A stretch of 64,000 nucleotides of DNA from Tetrapyrgos nigripes (lineage: Eukaryota; Basidiomycota; Agaricomycetes; Agaricales; Campanellaceae). The stretch is from the NCBI GenBank assembly GCA_013368315.1, contig JAACJM010000050.1:1-64000 (forward strand), given 5' to 3'. Below the pieces are notes generated by a model. It searched no databases. It worked only from the letters and a program-made list of their open reading frames with translations, and had not been told where the DNA came from. Both the position numbers and the translations under genes were made by a program. Positions 1 through 9,675 of this stretch are shown here, piece by piece; position 1 is the stretch's first letter; every line of letters begins with the position of its first letter.

Positions 1-295
1 GGGTGAAGGGGATGATTCGAGGGGTTGTTAGACGCAGAGACGCCATAGGCAGGAGAGGAGGGATTTTGGTGTAGGTACAGGTGTGGGCGACGCGTTTCCT
101 TTGCTTTCCCCCTCATACTCCTCATTTTCCCCTTCATAACGCTCAATCTTCTCCCAGTAATCATCTAAGCCAACTCCCGCATACACGGATCCCCTCTATC
201 ATACAAAAAGGCAGATTTGAGTTGGGCGAGGGAGCCGTGTTGTAAGTGGGTGAGGCGTTGGTGGGGGGAGGTGGGGGAAGTGGTTTCGACGACTG
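1..295 (-). pseudogene. Fragment of SOD-like mitoribosomal protein gene
   Basis: Minus-strand sequence matches the linker and middle part of the SOD-fold ribosomal protein gene at 29053-30508, with several internal deletions. The acidic and proline-rich linker is near 1-150 and the 'LLTQIRLQHGSLAQLKSAF' region near 200-240. No continuous frame survives. It is cut by the left window edge, so more of the copy may lie outside. This is one of five copies or relics of the gene in this window. Confidence 0.75.
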
Positions 296-319
296 CATTC
301 TTCATGCTTGAACGGATGG

Positions 320-830
320 TATCACTGGGGTTTTGTCGGCACTTTTACTTTAATCCGTCTTGCTAAAGCACAGGACGATCTAGCGAGAGGATTTCAAGGC
401 CTAACGGCGTGGAACGATAGCTGTGTGCGAAGCAACTCATTATTGATTTGGTATGTGCAGTTTTCAACACTAGAGTACTGTCACGACACGCTCTAATGAG
501 GAACCTTTTGCATTGACCTATGATAGACCAATACCAATCGAGGCGGCGTCTACTTGGCACAGGTGAGTACCCCTTGGTCTTGACCTTTACGAGTTGCTGA
601 ACCAGAAATAGTGTAGCGCATTTCCATCAGTGGCTTCATCGGATCGTCGCAAGTTTTACTACGCAATCTTTCCAGGGGTTCTATCAACTAATTAATTCCT
701 TCATTTATCTTCAGCTCGTTGGTCCCAAGAACACTATAGAACCTCAGGCCCTCCTTGTTACAAAGACGCACGCAGGACCTCTTAGACGTGATGAAGGACA
801 TATAGTTATACCTATTTAACTCTATCGTTC
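320..830 (+). pseudogene. Relic of unrecognised gene X (3' part)
   Basis: This stretch aligns by eye with 17440-17740: both carry an 'acaggacgatctagcgagag' block, an intron-like pyrimidine tract, and a block around 'aagaacactatagaacctca'. At 17.6 kb the shared frame reads roughly KNTTELQVLLDNKIRAGPLA; here it is broken by indels. The product was not recognised. The order, mitoribosomal relic then gene X relic, is seen again at 22.4-23.3 kb. Confidence 0.5.
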
Positions 831-1388
831 ACTTTTATGTATAAGTACCCTCTTTGAACAATAACTATCCTCCAGAACCCGCAAATTGCGTGGAAAGGAA
901 GTAGTTATACACGGACCACACGTGAAGACTGAGTCCAAGAGTCAAACGTCGAACGACTCCTGTCCTAACCTACGGAGATCTGCTTTCCAGAGGAGGAGTC
1001 ATGATCATAACCAGGCCACGCGGGTCCTACCACGGAACAAAAGCACATAGTTGCTCAGGTGAAGCGATTGATGGGGACTGCTTTAGTCAAGTCCTTCATT
1101 CACGACCCGATTGCCAAAAGCTCCTGAGAACAGCCAGGAACTTCTGCGACTAGGTCCTGGTTGCTTCTTCAAGGCTATCCTCTCGTCATTGAGAGCCACC
1201 GCAGTAAGAACGTACAGAGATTGCGAGTACCAAAAAAATCATCATCATCGCAGGTATCAAAACATCTAAGCTAAGTGAGTGGGTACGTTGTCGACAATGA
1301 TTAACGTGAAAACTTGAAGTAGTTTAATTTGATGAGTGGGATACCGTCTAGGTCGTCCTCGTTCTCGAGTCAGAAAGGGAACCAAGAA
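831..1388. other. No gene seen
   Basis: No coding frame longer than about 60 codons with paralogue support was found. This is unique-looking sequence left of the copia insertion, and it ends in the five-base target site. Confidence 0.5.
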
Positions 1389-1393
1389 GTTCT

Positions 1394-1628
1394 TATTAGA
1401 CTTAGGTTATCTTAGCGAATAGTCTTAGTGAGAGTCACAAAGTGGGGGGTAAGAGCGTGCGAACGTATCTCGCTTAACTCTCAAGTATATATCATTAATC
1501 AGAGTAGTATAATAATATAAATAGTCTAAGTATATCCGTATGATCATTTGACTGTATGTCTGCAGTACCTGATTGATGCTGTATGCATAGTAACTTAGTA
1601 ACTTGATTGTTATCATTTAATTCCAACA
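1394..1628 (-). repeat. copia 3' LTR
   Basis: This is the left LTR and is 3' for the minus-strand element. On the minus strand it begins TGTTGG and ends CTAATA, so the terminal dinucleotide is TA rather than the usual CA. It differs from the right LTR by a T/C and a C/A change. Confidence 0.95.
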
Positions 1629-1641
1629 CTCCCCTTCAAGC
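1629..1641 (-). other. Polypurine tract of copia element
   Basis: The minus strand reads TTGAAGGGGAG immediately before the TGTTGG start of the 3' LTR. This is the expected place and composition for the plus-strand DNA primer. Confidence 0.8.
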
Positions 1642-4600
1642 GGATATCCCTAGTAATCGGGAGAAACACTTGATCTTATCAGCGGAGAGAGCTTTTGTAA
1701 GTATATCCGCAAGTTGATCATTAGTTGACACATGTTTAACTCGTATGTATCGTTGATGTATCCGATCAGTAAGGAAGTTTTTACGGATATTGAAATGCTT
1801 AGTTCTCTGAGTATGTTGTTCTTCAGGAGCACGTATAATTGCCAAAGTAGATGCACTATCTGAGTTGATAAGTACTGGCTCCTGTTCAGCATTTAGAATT
1901 TCTTCTATAAAACCTTTCAAATAAATAGCTTCTTGTGAGGCATGTGCGAGTGCGCATAGTTCAGCCTCAGTAACTGATAAAGTTACCAGTGTGCCTCGCT
2001 TACTTGACCAAGAAATAAGCGATTCAGCAAATTTGAATGCATAGCCCATGATTGGTTTATTGCCATACGTGGACATACCATCAGAGTCAGCAAATCCATA
2101 AGTAGAAGTAATAGTAGGGCTCCCTAGGTTGAGCCAGTAATCGCAAGTTCCTTTTAGATAAAGATAGCATTGTTTAGCTGCAGCATAATGCTCTTCACCT
2201 GGATCATTAAGGTATCTTGCTAGTTGACCAGTACAATATGCAATGTCTGGCCTAGTGCAGTCAGCGACATATCGTAAACCACCGACTAGTGACATATAGT
2301 GTTTAATAGCAGCGGCGTCCCGTTGCGGTTCACTCCCAGGTCTAGGGCTAAGATTTTGCCCGGGTAGCATAGGTGTACGGCATGTATGTAATTGGTCAAA
2401 ATTGTATTGTTTGAGAATATTCTCAATGTAATGTTTCTGACGGAGTTTAATAGTATGATTATTCCTATCTCGTTGAATTTCCATACCGAGAATCCAGTGG
2501 ATTTCTCCACCGTCAGTGACTTGGACGTGTCCACTAAGTGCAGTAACGAAAGCTTGTGCAGTAGCTTTGTTGATAGTACATAAAGTAATGTCATCGACAT
2601 GACAAGATAGTATTAAAATGAGTTTATTCTCATGATATCGGTAGAATACCGCATTATCGTAAGTAGACTTCTTAAGTCCTAGTAACTTTATGAGAATATT
2701 GCATAATTTTTCATACCATCGACGACCAGCTTGTTTCAGCCCATATAGAGTCTTTCTGAGTTTAAGTACATAGCCTTCAGGTAAGTTAGGTAGTAAATTA
2801 CCTGGAGGTGGATGAAGGTATAATGTTTCCTCGTCAGTAACATTTCCATAAAGATAGGCAGATTTAATATCAATCTGAGTAGTTTCATAGTCTAATGAAG
2901 CTGCAAGAGCAAGTATAAAACGTGTACTGTTCATGCGTGCTACAGGGGCAAAGATATCATTTGCGTAGTAATCAATGCCTTCTTGTTGACTAAAGCCTTG
3001 TGCTACTAGTCTAGATTTCAATTTGGTCTGTTTACCAAGTTCGTACTTAGTTTTGTAGACAAATCTGGAACCAATGATATTCGCATCAGCAGGAGGTTTG
3101 ACGTATTCCCAGGTTCCTAGACTTTCTAGAGATTCTATCTCAGCTTTCATGGAATCAAACCATGCATTACGTTGTGGATGATTGAGTACATCCTTGAATG
3201 AAATTGGATCGCCAACGTTATCAGCGTAGTAAACATTGAATTCTGTTAAGAAGAAAGCAATGTTTTGTTCAACTTCATTGTAGAGTAAACCTCTGGCTTC
3301 TCGAATCCTTTTTGATCGTCTTGGGCCATCAGGTTGTTTAGTTTTGTCTTCGTCGACATCCATTGGTTCAGGTTCGTGTTCCTGAGAAGTTGGAGTTTCA
3401 GTTGTATTTTCTTCTGTAGTTTCTAATGGTTCTTGATTTTTGTTTTGTAACTCCCCTTCAACTTGCGATTTGGACGTTAAGAATTGCAAGTTGCATTCTA
3501 CATTCACTTTAGTACCAAAGTAGACATAATGGCCTTTTGAATGATCGTCAAAGCCTAACCAAACTCCACGTTTTCCTTTAGGAGTTAGTTTACTGGTTCT
3601 TGCTTTGTCATATACAATGCAAGGTGTACCAAAGCTATGTAGATTGTCTAAGTTTGCGTTAACACTGTAACGTTTAAAATAGGGAGTTTGCATTTTTAAT
3701 GCAGTTTTCGGAGATCTATTAAGTATGTACATAGTATAAAGTCCTGCATGCCACCATAAACGATTAGGTAGTTTTCCAGTATGCAGATTAACACGAATAC
3801 CATTCATGATATGTTGATGTATGTTTTCAGCAACTCCATTTTGCTGAGGCGTGTCATGAACTGTATAATGTGCAATTGTACCTTGTGCTTTCAGGTAGTT
3901 TTTGAATGCACCCGAAGTAAATACAGCATCGTTGTCTGATTGTAGAATTTTAACTTTGATACCATATTGCGTAAATAGTTCAGTAGTAAATGTAACCCAT
4001 TGGATATAAGCTTCGTCTTTTGTTTTAAGTGGAGATAATATTAACCAACGCGTACAGTCGTCGACAATGGTTAACCAGTATTTGTAGCCTTCAATAGAGG
4101 CAGTTCGTAATGGACCAAATATATCAATATGAAAATGGTCTCCGAAGTTTTCTGCTAATTCTGAAGTACGTTGTTTCGGAACAGAAAGTCTATGTATATT
4201 ATTGATGATGCAGTCTTCGCATTGAGTTTCTGTCCAATCATCAATAATGATTGTAATAATAGATTTATCTGTTTTTAGTAATGTTTTTAGATTTGTATAA
4301 CTCATATGACCAATTTGTTTGTGAAGTTCATATAAACTTAAAGTAGCAACGTTATCACTCAATTTTTTAGTTGTGATGGAGTAAAGTTTGGCGCTCTTGT
4401 GTATAACGCCAATGAAATTGTCCTTGTCATTACGTATTGTACATAAATGATCATGAAAAGTAAAAGTATAGTCCGCTTTTTGTGAAATACTGATTAAAGT
4501 AAACAGAAGTTTTGAGTTATAGTATACATTTTTAAGAGTGATCGATGAAGACTCACCATTGTCCTTCCTAATTTCTACCCGCATATCGCCTGCTAATCGA

Positions 4601-6102
4601 AGATCTAGATGCTCTGAATTGGCAACAGTTAAAGTTATGGCAGGCGTAGTATGAACGTTAAAAAGTAAGTTAAGATACGGTGTACAGTGTATAGTAGCAC
4701 CAGAATCAATGATATGTGTATGATCTTGGTCAGAGATCGCGGTAAAAGCAGGTAGGGAAATATGATGACTCACTGGAGTCTCTGAGTCTTCCATCTCAAC
4801 GTCGCCCGAAGAAATCGACTGTACCCAGTCCGATTGCGAAGTTGACGTAGTCGCAATTTGAGAAGAAGAAGACACAGGCATGGAGATGGCAACTGATGCA
4901 TTCTCCTTGGTCTTGCCTTTGTTGGATTGTTTAGTAATCCCTTTCTTCTTCATAGCTTCTTTGGACTTTTCAGTCCAAGGTTCTGGGCACGTCTGGGTCG
5001 TATGACCCATCTTGTTGCAGTTGAAGCACTTCCGATCCTTTTTGACATCAGAAGGCTTCTGGAACGGCGCTGCGGCGTTAGTGCGTTCCCCTTTTGACTT
5101 GTCCGATCGTTGAGCACCGCCTTGACTAGTGCTACCGGACTTCTTGTCGGACTTCTTCGAAGGATACGTTCGAGCATTGCTCAAACGATAGTTAGTGAAT
5201 TCCTTCTTTAGCCGCGCAATGAGGTCAACGGCTCTGTATACGGGTTTCTCCCCTTCAGCTGCAGTAGTGGCATCCCATGTAGCTGCAGCTGCATCCACAG
5301 TTGCTTTGTAAGAACTGCGAACAAAGTGATAGTGTGGAGGAATAATCCCCACTAGAGCTGAGTAAAAGACTTGATCTGAGACATCTATGTCTCTCTTCTT
5401 GATAGAAGCCCACAGATCCTGAGCTTCGTCAAGGAGCTTATCAAACTCCCAGACTGGTTTACGTAAGTTGAAGAGTTTCCACAGCTCGTTAGACTCTTGA
5501 ACTGTGGATGAAGGGTTGAAACGTTGCTTGAGCTTCTTGATAAGCTCTATCGCATCCGACTCTTCGATGTAGTGGATCATGATTTTATCATCAATCTTGC
5601 CTGTAATAGCGTTAAAACAGGCTAGTTTGACAGTATTACCAGGATGTAACCCAGAACTTTTAAAGTGTTGGTGACGAATCACCCGTAAAGCGCTATTAAC
5701 GCGAAAGTACCACATCTTCCAATTTTCACTGCCAGTAAGAACTGTCAAGGAATCAAAAGCTTTGTTGATGTCGCTGAGCGGCATCACGTAGTTGGGGTTT
5801 GTATTTTCGGGCATAGATAATGCGACCAATGAAGTAGGGGTAGATGGAGGAGATAATGATGGAGTAGGGACAGTATCCCGGACATTAGTCCTAGTATTTT
5901 CACCAGCATCAGACATAATGGGATCAAGTGCGAATGGAAGAGGGTTTTGGATGAGAGGATCAAGTGGTTGTGCTTGCGAAGTAGATGATATGGGCGGAGT
6001 AGGAGTTTGGGTACCAGAGGGGTGTGCACTAGAGTGGCGACTGGTAGTAGGAAGTGGGATATCTGGGACTGATCCTTGAGATTGAGTTTGTCGACTAGTC
6101 AT
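1636..6102 (-). CDS. copia Gag-Pol polyprotein
   Basis: A single 1488-residue frame encodes the whole polyprotein. The Gag region (about 80-300) is followed by a CCHC zinc knuckle, CFNCNKMGHTTQTC (about 359-372). The aspartic protease motif is DSGAT (about 466-470). The integrase has its HHCC finger (LHKQIGHMSY ... CEDC) and catalytic D, D and E in HIDIFGP, QSDNDAVF and QQNGVAEN. The reverse transcriptase has IDIKSAYLYG, LYGLKQAGR and the catalytic box HVDD. RNase H carries FADSDG and SVTEAELCAL. This order, integrase before reverse transcriptase, defines Pseudoviridae (Ty1/copia). The catalytic box has His where Tyr is usual (YVDD). Gag and Pol are not separated by a stop or frameshift, so relative dosage must be set by another route. 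No internal stop is present. Confidence 0.97.
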   Translation of the reverse strand: MTSRQTQSQGSVPDIPLPTTSRHSSAHPSGTQTPTPPISSTSQAQPLDPLIQNPLPFALDPIMSDAGENTRTNVRDTVPTPSLSPPSTPTSLVALSMPENTNPNYVMPLSDINKAFDSLTVLTGSENWKMWYFRVNSALRVIRHQHFKSSGLHPGNTVKLACFNAITGKIDDKIMIHYIEESDAIELIKKLKQRFNPSSTVQESNELWKLFNLRKPVWEFDKLLDEAQDLWASIKKRDIDVSDQVFYSALVGIIPPHYHFVRSSYKATVDAAAATWDATTAAEGEKPVYRAVDLIARLKKEFTNYRLSNARTYPSKKSDKKSGSTSQGGAQRSDKSKGERTNAAAPFQKPSDVKKDRKCFNCNKMGHTTQTCPEPWTEKSKEAMKKKGITKQSNKGKTKENASVAISMPVSSSSQIATTSTSQSDWVQSISSGDVEMEDSETPVSHHISLPAFTAISDQDHTHIIDSGATIHCTPYLNLLFNVHTTPAITLTVANSEHLDLRLAGDMRVEIRKDNGESSSITLKNVYYNSKLLFTLISISQKADYTFTFHDHLCTIRNDKDNFIGVIHKSAKLYSITTKKLSDNVATLSLYELHKQIGHMSYTNLKTLLKTDKSIITIIIDDWTETQCEDCIINNIHRLSVPKQRTSELAENFGDHFHIDIFGPLRTASIEGYKYWLTIVDDCTRWLILSPLKTKDEAYIQWVTFTTELFTQYGIKVKILQSDNDAVFTSGAFKNYLKAQGTIAHYTVHDTPQQNGVAENIHQHIMNGIRVNLHTGKLPNRLWWHAGLYTMYILNRSPKTALKMQTPYFKRYSVNANLDNLHSFGTPCIVYDKARTSKLTPKGKRGVWLGFDDHSKGHYVYFGTKVNVECNLQFLTSKSQVEGELQNKNQEPLETTEENTTETPTSQEHEPEPMDVDEDKTKQPDGPRRSKRIREARGLLYNEVEQNIAFFLTEFNVYYADNVGDPISFKDVLNHPQRNAWFDSMKAEIESLESLGTWEYVKPPADANIIGSRFVYKTKYELGKQTKLKSRLVAQGFSQQEGIDYYANDIFAPVARMNSTRFILALAASLDYETTQIDIKSAYLYGNVTDEETLYLHPPPGNLLPNLPEGYVLKLRKTLYGLKQAGRRWYEKLCNILIKLLGLKKSTYDNAVFYRYHENKLILILSCHVDDITLCTINKATAQAFVTALSGHVQVTDGGEIHWILGMEIQRDRNNHTIKLRQKHYIENILKQYNFDQLHTCRTPMLPGQNLSPRPGSEPQRDAAAIKHYMSLVGGLRYVADCTRPDIAYCTGQLARYLNDPGEEHYAAAKQCYLYLKGTCDYWLNLGSPTITSTYGFADSDGMSTYGNKPIMGYAFKFAESLISWSSKRGTLVTLSVTEAELCALAHASQEAIYLKGFIEEILNAEQEPVLINSDSASTLAIIRAPEEQHTQRTKHFNIRKNFLTDRIHQRYIRVKHVSTNDQLADILTKALSADKIKCFSRLLGISA

Positions 6103-6179
6103 ATACTAGTCCAGGAACAGAGTACGAATAGAGAGTAAAGCAGAGTAGAACAAGTGTTTATCGAAGTTATAGCAAGCTA

Positions 6180-6195
6180 GGTGGGGCCCATAACC
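6180..6195 (-). other. Primer binding site of copia element
   Basis: Directly after the 5' LTR the minus strand reads GGTTATGGGCCCCACC. Its first part is close to the complement of the initiator tRNA-Met anticodon arm (GGGCTCATAACC). Drosophila copia and related elements prime from a tRNA-iMet half in this way. Confidence 0.6.
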
Positions 6196-6430
6196 TATTA
6201 GACTTAGGTTATCTTAGCGAATAGTCTTAGTGAGAGTCACAAAGTGGGGGGTAAGAGCGTGCGAACGTATCTCGCTTAACTCTCAAGTATATATCATTAA
6301 TCAGAGTAGTATAATAATATAAATAGTCTAAGTATATCCGTATGATCATTTGACTGTATGTCCGCAGTACCTGATTGATGCTGTATGCATAGTAACTTAG
6401 TAAATTGATTGTTATCATTTAATTCCAACA
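6196..6430 (-). repeat. copia 5' LTR
   Basis: This is the right LTR, upstream for the minus-strand element, and should hold the promoter. It is 235 bp, matches the left LTR at all but two positions, and is followed by the GTTCT duplication at 6431-6435. Confidence 0.95.
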
Positions 6431-6503
6431 GTTCTCAAACGACGAGTCTAGATGACAGGTACAGTCAGAATTTGAAAGTAAGGATAAGGAGAGTGGGGAA
6501 ATC

Positions 6504-6990
6504 TTACTGAGGCTCCTTGTCCAACTTGACATGACTAGAAGCATGGCTCTCAATGCCCTTTACACAGTGGAAAGCGTTCAAGTTCTTGTGGAGAGTGATT
6601 TGGAAGACGGAGCAGCTTCCTTGTCTATAGAAGGGTTCATGTTGAAGCAAACGAGTAAAAACCAAATGAATCACGCACTGGCTGATAATAGTACTCCGAG
6701 CAAGGAAGAATGCCCAAAGCCTGTACCACTTGTCACCGTACTTGGCGGCAATCTTGTCCTTGTTAGACACCCACCTGTAGAGGGTAGCAGAGTAGTGAAC
6801 GCTGAGAACGTCGATGTTCTTGACTTCAAAGTTGGCACTTTGAAGCTGTTTGAAGAGTCGTTCGTTTCGTACTGTCTTTTGTCAAAGGTAGAGGAGAAAC
6901 ATAACATACCTGAGAAATGACCCAACCAGCTAGCATCTGCACCAGGGAAAATGTACTTGTGCAGACGGAGCACGAGCACAAGTGCTGAGT
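6504..6990 (-). pseudogene. 3' relic of sphingolipid C9-methyltransferase-like gene
   Basis: On the minus strand three exon-like pieces rebuild the C-terminus of the fungal Cfa-type SAM-dependent methyltransferase that methylates the sphingoid base at C9. They are KYIFPGADAS, then VKNIDVLSVHYSATLYRW, then SNKDKIAAKYGDKWYRLW. After an intron (5' site in 'CCAGTGCGTG') come SCSVFQITLHKNLNAFH and a stop near 6504. The GADAS...LGWVIS join is shortened and out of frame, and the whole SAM-binding N-terminal half is absent, so the gene is dead. The family assignment rests on remembered consensus of this conserved C-terminus. Confidence 0.7.
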
Positions 6991-7047
6991 CGAGAAAAGT
7001 CCGAGTCCGACGATGGGAGCAAAGACCACCACGTTATCAGAACGGAT

Positions 7048-7081
7048 AGAAGCAGAAGCAGAAGCAGAAGCAGAAGCAGAC
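7048..7081 (+). repeat. (AGAAGC)n microsatellite
   Basis: About five and a half hexamer units of AGAAGC. A second short array, GAGTCG repeated about four times, lies at 7220-7243 inside the Ser/Asp-rich part of gene Y. Confidence 0.85.
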
Positions 7082-7169
7082 GAGGCGTGACTTTGACTTT
7101 GAATTTGGGGTTGGGATTGAGGTTGGCTTTGGATTTTGTCCGAGCTGCATTGACGTCAATTGATTATTG

Positions 7170-8230
7170 AGGTTGTTCCGACTCTTCTGGGTCTTGCGCA
7201 ACTTGGCAGGATGAGAATTGGAGTCGGAGTCGGAGTCGGAGTCATCCCGTTTTGAGGCAAGGCGTTTCCTTTTGCTTAGTCGTGAACTCCGAGTCGGTAC
7301 CGTGAAGATGAGCGAGGATGGCAGAGAAAGAGAAGGGGGTGGACGTGGGGACGTGGGGATGGGTATGTCTTTCGTCTCAGCCCAAGCCTCGAGACAACGC
7401 CTCTTAACAAACTCGACCAATTTCTGGTTCGGATCTGAATGATTTCATCCTGGAAAGCCTTTTTCTATCATTGACGAAAGCGCAAAGATCATGGACGACT
7501 TGGGAGAGTTGGGCAAGAGTGAGTCTCGGTCTAATGATTAGTCTCTCCGAGTTCGTCAACCCTCAGGCTGCCACTCGATCCACAAATACCGAGTAGAAAA
7601 ACGAGGATGACGAGATAGAGCATTTCGAGGGGGGGATAACTAGAGTAGTACGTAGAGGTCAGACCATGTCGATGTCGAAATCATATGTTTAAAAAAACAA
7701 AGAAAGAAAAAGGAAAAATCTCAATTCTTGAACAATGTCAAACTCACCTTGCAAAATTCAGAAGAAACAAATGGTTTCCTCAGCTCTTCATCCTGTGTCA
7801 ATTCAACGAGAATATCAAAAGCCTTCAAAATATCCCTTCGAAACTTGTCCAGTACTTCAAGCCCATCGATAGCTTGCTAACTTGAATATGTTGATCATTT
7901 TCGTGTTGAGGGGTCTCAAGTTCTTCGTTTTGGTCCTTATTGTCTTCATCGTAATCTTTATCGTCTTCGGGAGCAGCGTGCTTCGTTCCTTTGCCTTTGC
8001 CACTCGGTTTCATAGTCTTGATACCTTTCCCCTTCCTATTCCCATTGCCCTTCCTTCTTACTGTCATTCTTCTGGTCCTCCCCCACCGTCACCCTCAGCC
8101 CCTCCCCTTAAGTGGGGCATGGCTACCTCGCATTAACACCCTCTGCACTAAGATCCTAAACGCTTTCCCTCTCAGCTTATCCCACTTCAACTCTGCACGC
8201 GCTAATGTCTGCGGTAATGTGTTGACTGTT
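7170..8230 (-). CDS. Unrecognised gene Y, copy A (exons uncertain)
   Basis: Minus-strand blocks conserved in copy B (23340-24290) suggest a multi-exon gene. In order they are LPQTLARAELKWDKLRGKAF (about 8215-8130), a Lys/Glu/Asp-rich stretch, then FRRDILKAFDILVELTQDEE ending at a GTGAGT donor (about 7750), then LAQLSQVVHDLCAF (about 7510-7470), then NQKLVEFVKRRCLEAWAETK (about 7430-7370), and a basic and Ser/Asp-rich tail. Copy A lacks part of the segment that reads ANVFPECNRSD in copy B, and its first block runs into a stop, so it may itself be degenerate. The product was not recognised. The mix of charged low-complexity tracts and short helical blocks would fit a nuclear protein, but this is only inference. 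Confidence 0.35.
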
Positions 8231-8334
8231 GAGGTACCGGATGAGATTTGTGCGGGGTATGTTGGTGACTTTCATCTTTAATTTGCTAAGGGCTAGGTTG
8301 TATTGAATGCACTGCGAGTGACGTGAGTAAGCAG

Positions 8335-8412
8335 TAGTTGAGTTTAGAGAGAAAAGAAAGGAGAAGAAGGTTAGGTCACTGTCAAGACGACGAAAGAGTA
8401 AGAAAGACTGAC
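8335..8412. repeat. 78 bp block shared with 20635-20710
   Basis: The purine-rich stretch from 'gagtttagagagaaaagaaa' to 'gtaagaaagactgacc' recurs almost unchanged at 20635-20710 beside the dead GPC1 copy, and in shortened form at 24301-24360. It marks a recombination join between the gene Y unit and the GPC1 relic. Confidence 0.75.
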
Positions 8413-8568
8413 CTCAAGTGACTCATATCGCCCTCTCCTCCCAACCCGAAATATTCTCAAACAAACTTGTGTATCACGAACATCTTATTCCAGAACGCGT
8501 GGATGTACTCGTCTGGGAGTTTTAGCTTGTTCGCGTTCTGCTTATCGTTGTCGTTGTCGGAACCAATG

Positions 8569-9330
8569 TTGAATCTTAGCTTCCCCAGCTCTCCCCCTGG
8601 TCTGACATCATGTGATGAGTGCTGACAAAGGAATGCTGGTCTTGTCCCGACGCAACTTCCCTTTTTGGCAGTGTCGGTCTGGAATTAAGTGCTGAAGTCC
8701 TCCCTGTCTCAACACACAAGTCTCGACAACGAGGGGTGTGTGATAGTTGAATATATTTCTTCATTTAGACTCAAAAAATGAGTAGATCATGTACACTACC
8801 GACTGAATTCTGTAATATTATAATTGTATACAGTACTTCTACGCTCGCCATCCCAAAGTTGCTTCGCACATGAGAGCCCCACCGTTGTTTCCATCGACTC
8901 TAAGCGAGGTAGAATATGGTACGTGGCTCGATTTGAGTGTGGACAATCTTCGGGGATAATTGACACCCACGCCCGCCCGCAACCGAACATGAACCTTGGT
9001 GCGCGCCTCCCCGGGCCTGTAGTTATTCGTAACCGTAAACGAAGTGTCAATATGTACTACATACGTTGATTCTTCATATACATAGACATGCAGTAAGAAA
9101 AATTAAAAAGTAGTGACAAAGGTCTACCACAAGCAAGGATCGAACACACAACAATTGGGACCAAATGAACCCACTTAACAGCTATACTACAGTGACTTGC
9201 AAAAGAATCTCAGTACCCATTATAGATAGGGATAAAACGGCCAGAACTTCCCAAAAGGGAAGGCGCGTCGGGATCAACCGACTTCACGTGATGTCAGACC
9301 AGGGGGAGAGCTGGGGAAGCTTTGAATCTT
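8569..9330. mobile_element. Inverted-repeat-bounded insertion, MITE-like
   Basis: The segment 8569-8617 is nearly the exact reverse complement of 9284-9330 (core GCTTCCCCAGCTCTCC then CCCTGGTCTGACATCA). Weaker matching continues inward on both sides (cccgacgc..ttcccttttgg at about 8645-8672; its complement at about 9248-9276). The arms are therefore about 100 bp and enclose about 540 bp. Copy B of the duplication lacks the block. No transposase frame is present, so this would be a non-autonomous element or an inverted duplication. A clean target duplication could not be resolved because the flanks themselves continue the symmetry. Confidence 0.5.
9121..9200 (-). repeat. tRNA-like sequence (SINE head or decayed tRNA)
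   Basis: The minus strand has an A-box-like TGTAGTATAGCTGTTAAG about 10 bases from its start and a B-box-like GTTCGATCC about 45 bases further on, the spacing of a tRNA gene. Acceptor and T stems pair poorly, and a poly-T-rich tail follows. It lies inside the inverted-repeat element. A tRNA-derived SINE head is likelier than a working tRNA. Confidence 0.45.
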
Positions 9331-9529
9331 GTTCGAACAAGTAAATGAACATGAGACACTGAGAAAACAGAAACTCGAGTATGCAATCCTGCTTTCCATC
9401 GACTGCATTCTTCTTCATAATCATTATGAGCAAGATGGGCCCGGGGTGGTAGGTCAACGCTGAGTGTGAGAAGCAGCAGCAGCGAAGAAAAGAAATGCGC
9501 TATTCTGGTTCTTGCTCCTCCCCCCAATG

Positions 9530-9675
9530 CCGACGTGGGCGCTACCACATCCTCCCCTCAACGAGTCTGACACCGTCAACGACAAGAGGAACGTCGCAGT
9601 CAGTACAGGTAGTTGGACTCGGATTAGATAAGCATCATCATTTCTCCTTTGTGCTGCCGATTCTTTCTCCAAGTC
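9530..9675 (-). pseudogene. Relic W, copy 1
   Basis: The minus strand reads NDDAYLIRVQLP and then ATFLLSLTVSDSL. The same short region occurs at 24575-24720 (minus) and 53860-54060 (plus), where it reads DDDVAYLIQLTL and VIDGTVMDFY. Only a short frame survives in each. The parent gene was not recognised. Confidence 0.4.

Larger units (their letters stand above)
1394..6430 (-). mobile_element. Ty1/copia LTR retrotransposon, full length
   Basis: This is a complete 5037 bp element on the minus strand. It has two 235 bp LTRs that differ at only two positions by my reading, one uninterrupted gag-pol frame of 1488 codons, a polypurine tract next to the 3' LTR and a primer site next to the 5' LTR. 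The flanking five bases GTTCT occur at 1389-1393 and again at 6431-6435, a perfect target site duplication. Near-identical LTRs and an open frame indicate recent insertion, and the element could still be active. It sits between relics of duplicated host genes. Confidence 0.97.

Noticed and set aside
7037..7420. 127-codon minus-strand frame as an independent protein
   Set aside because: Its end is translated from the (AGAAGC)n array and a Ser/Asp microsatellite; only the first part matches gene Y copy B, so it is a piece of gene Y.
9121..9200. Functional tRNA gene
   Set aside because: A- and B-box-like words are present, but acceptor and T stems do not pair and no clean anticodon loop results; listed as tRNA-like repeat only.
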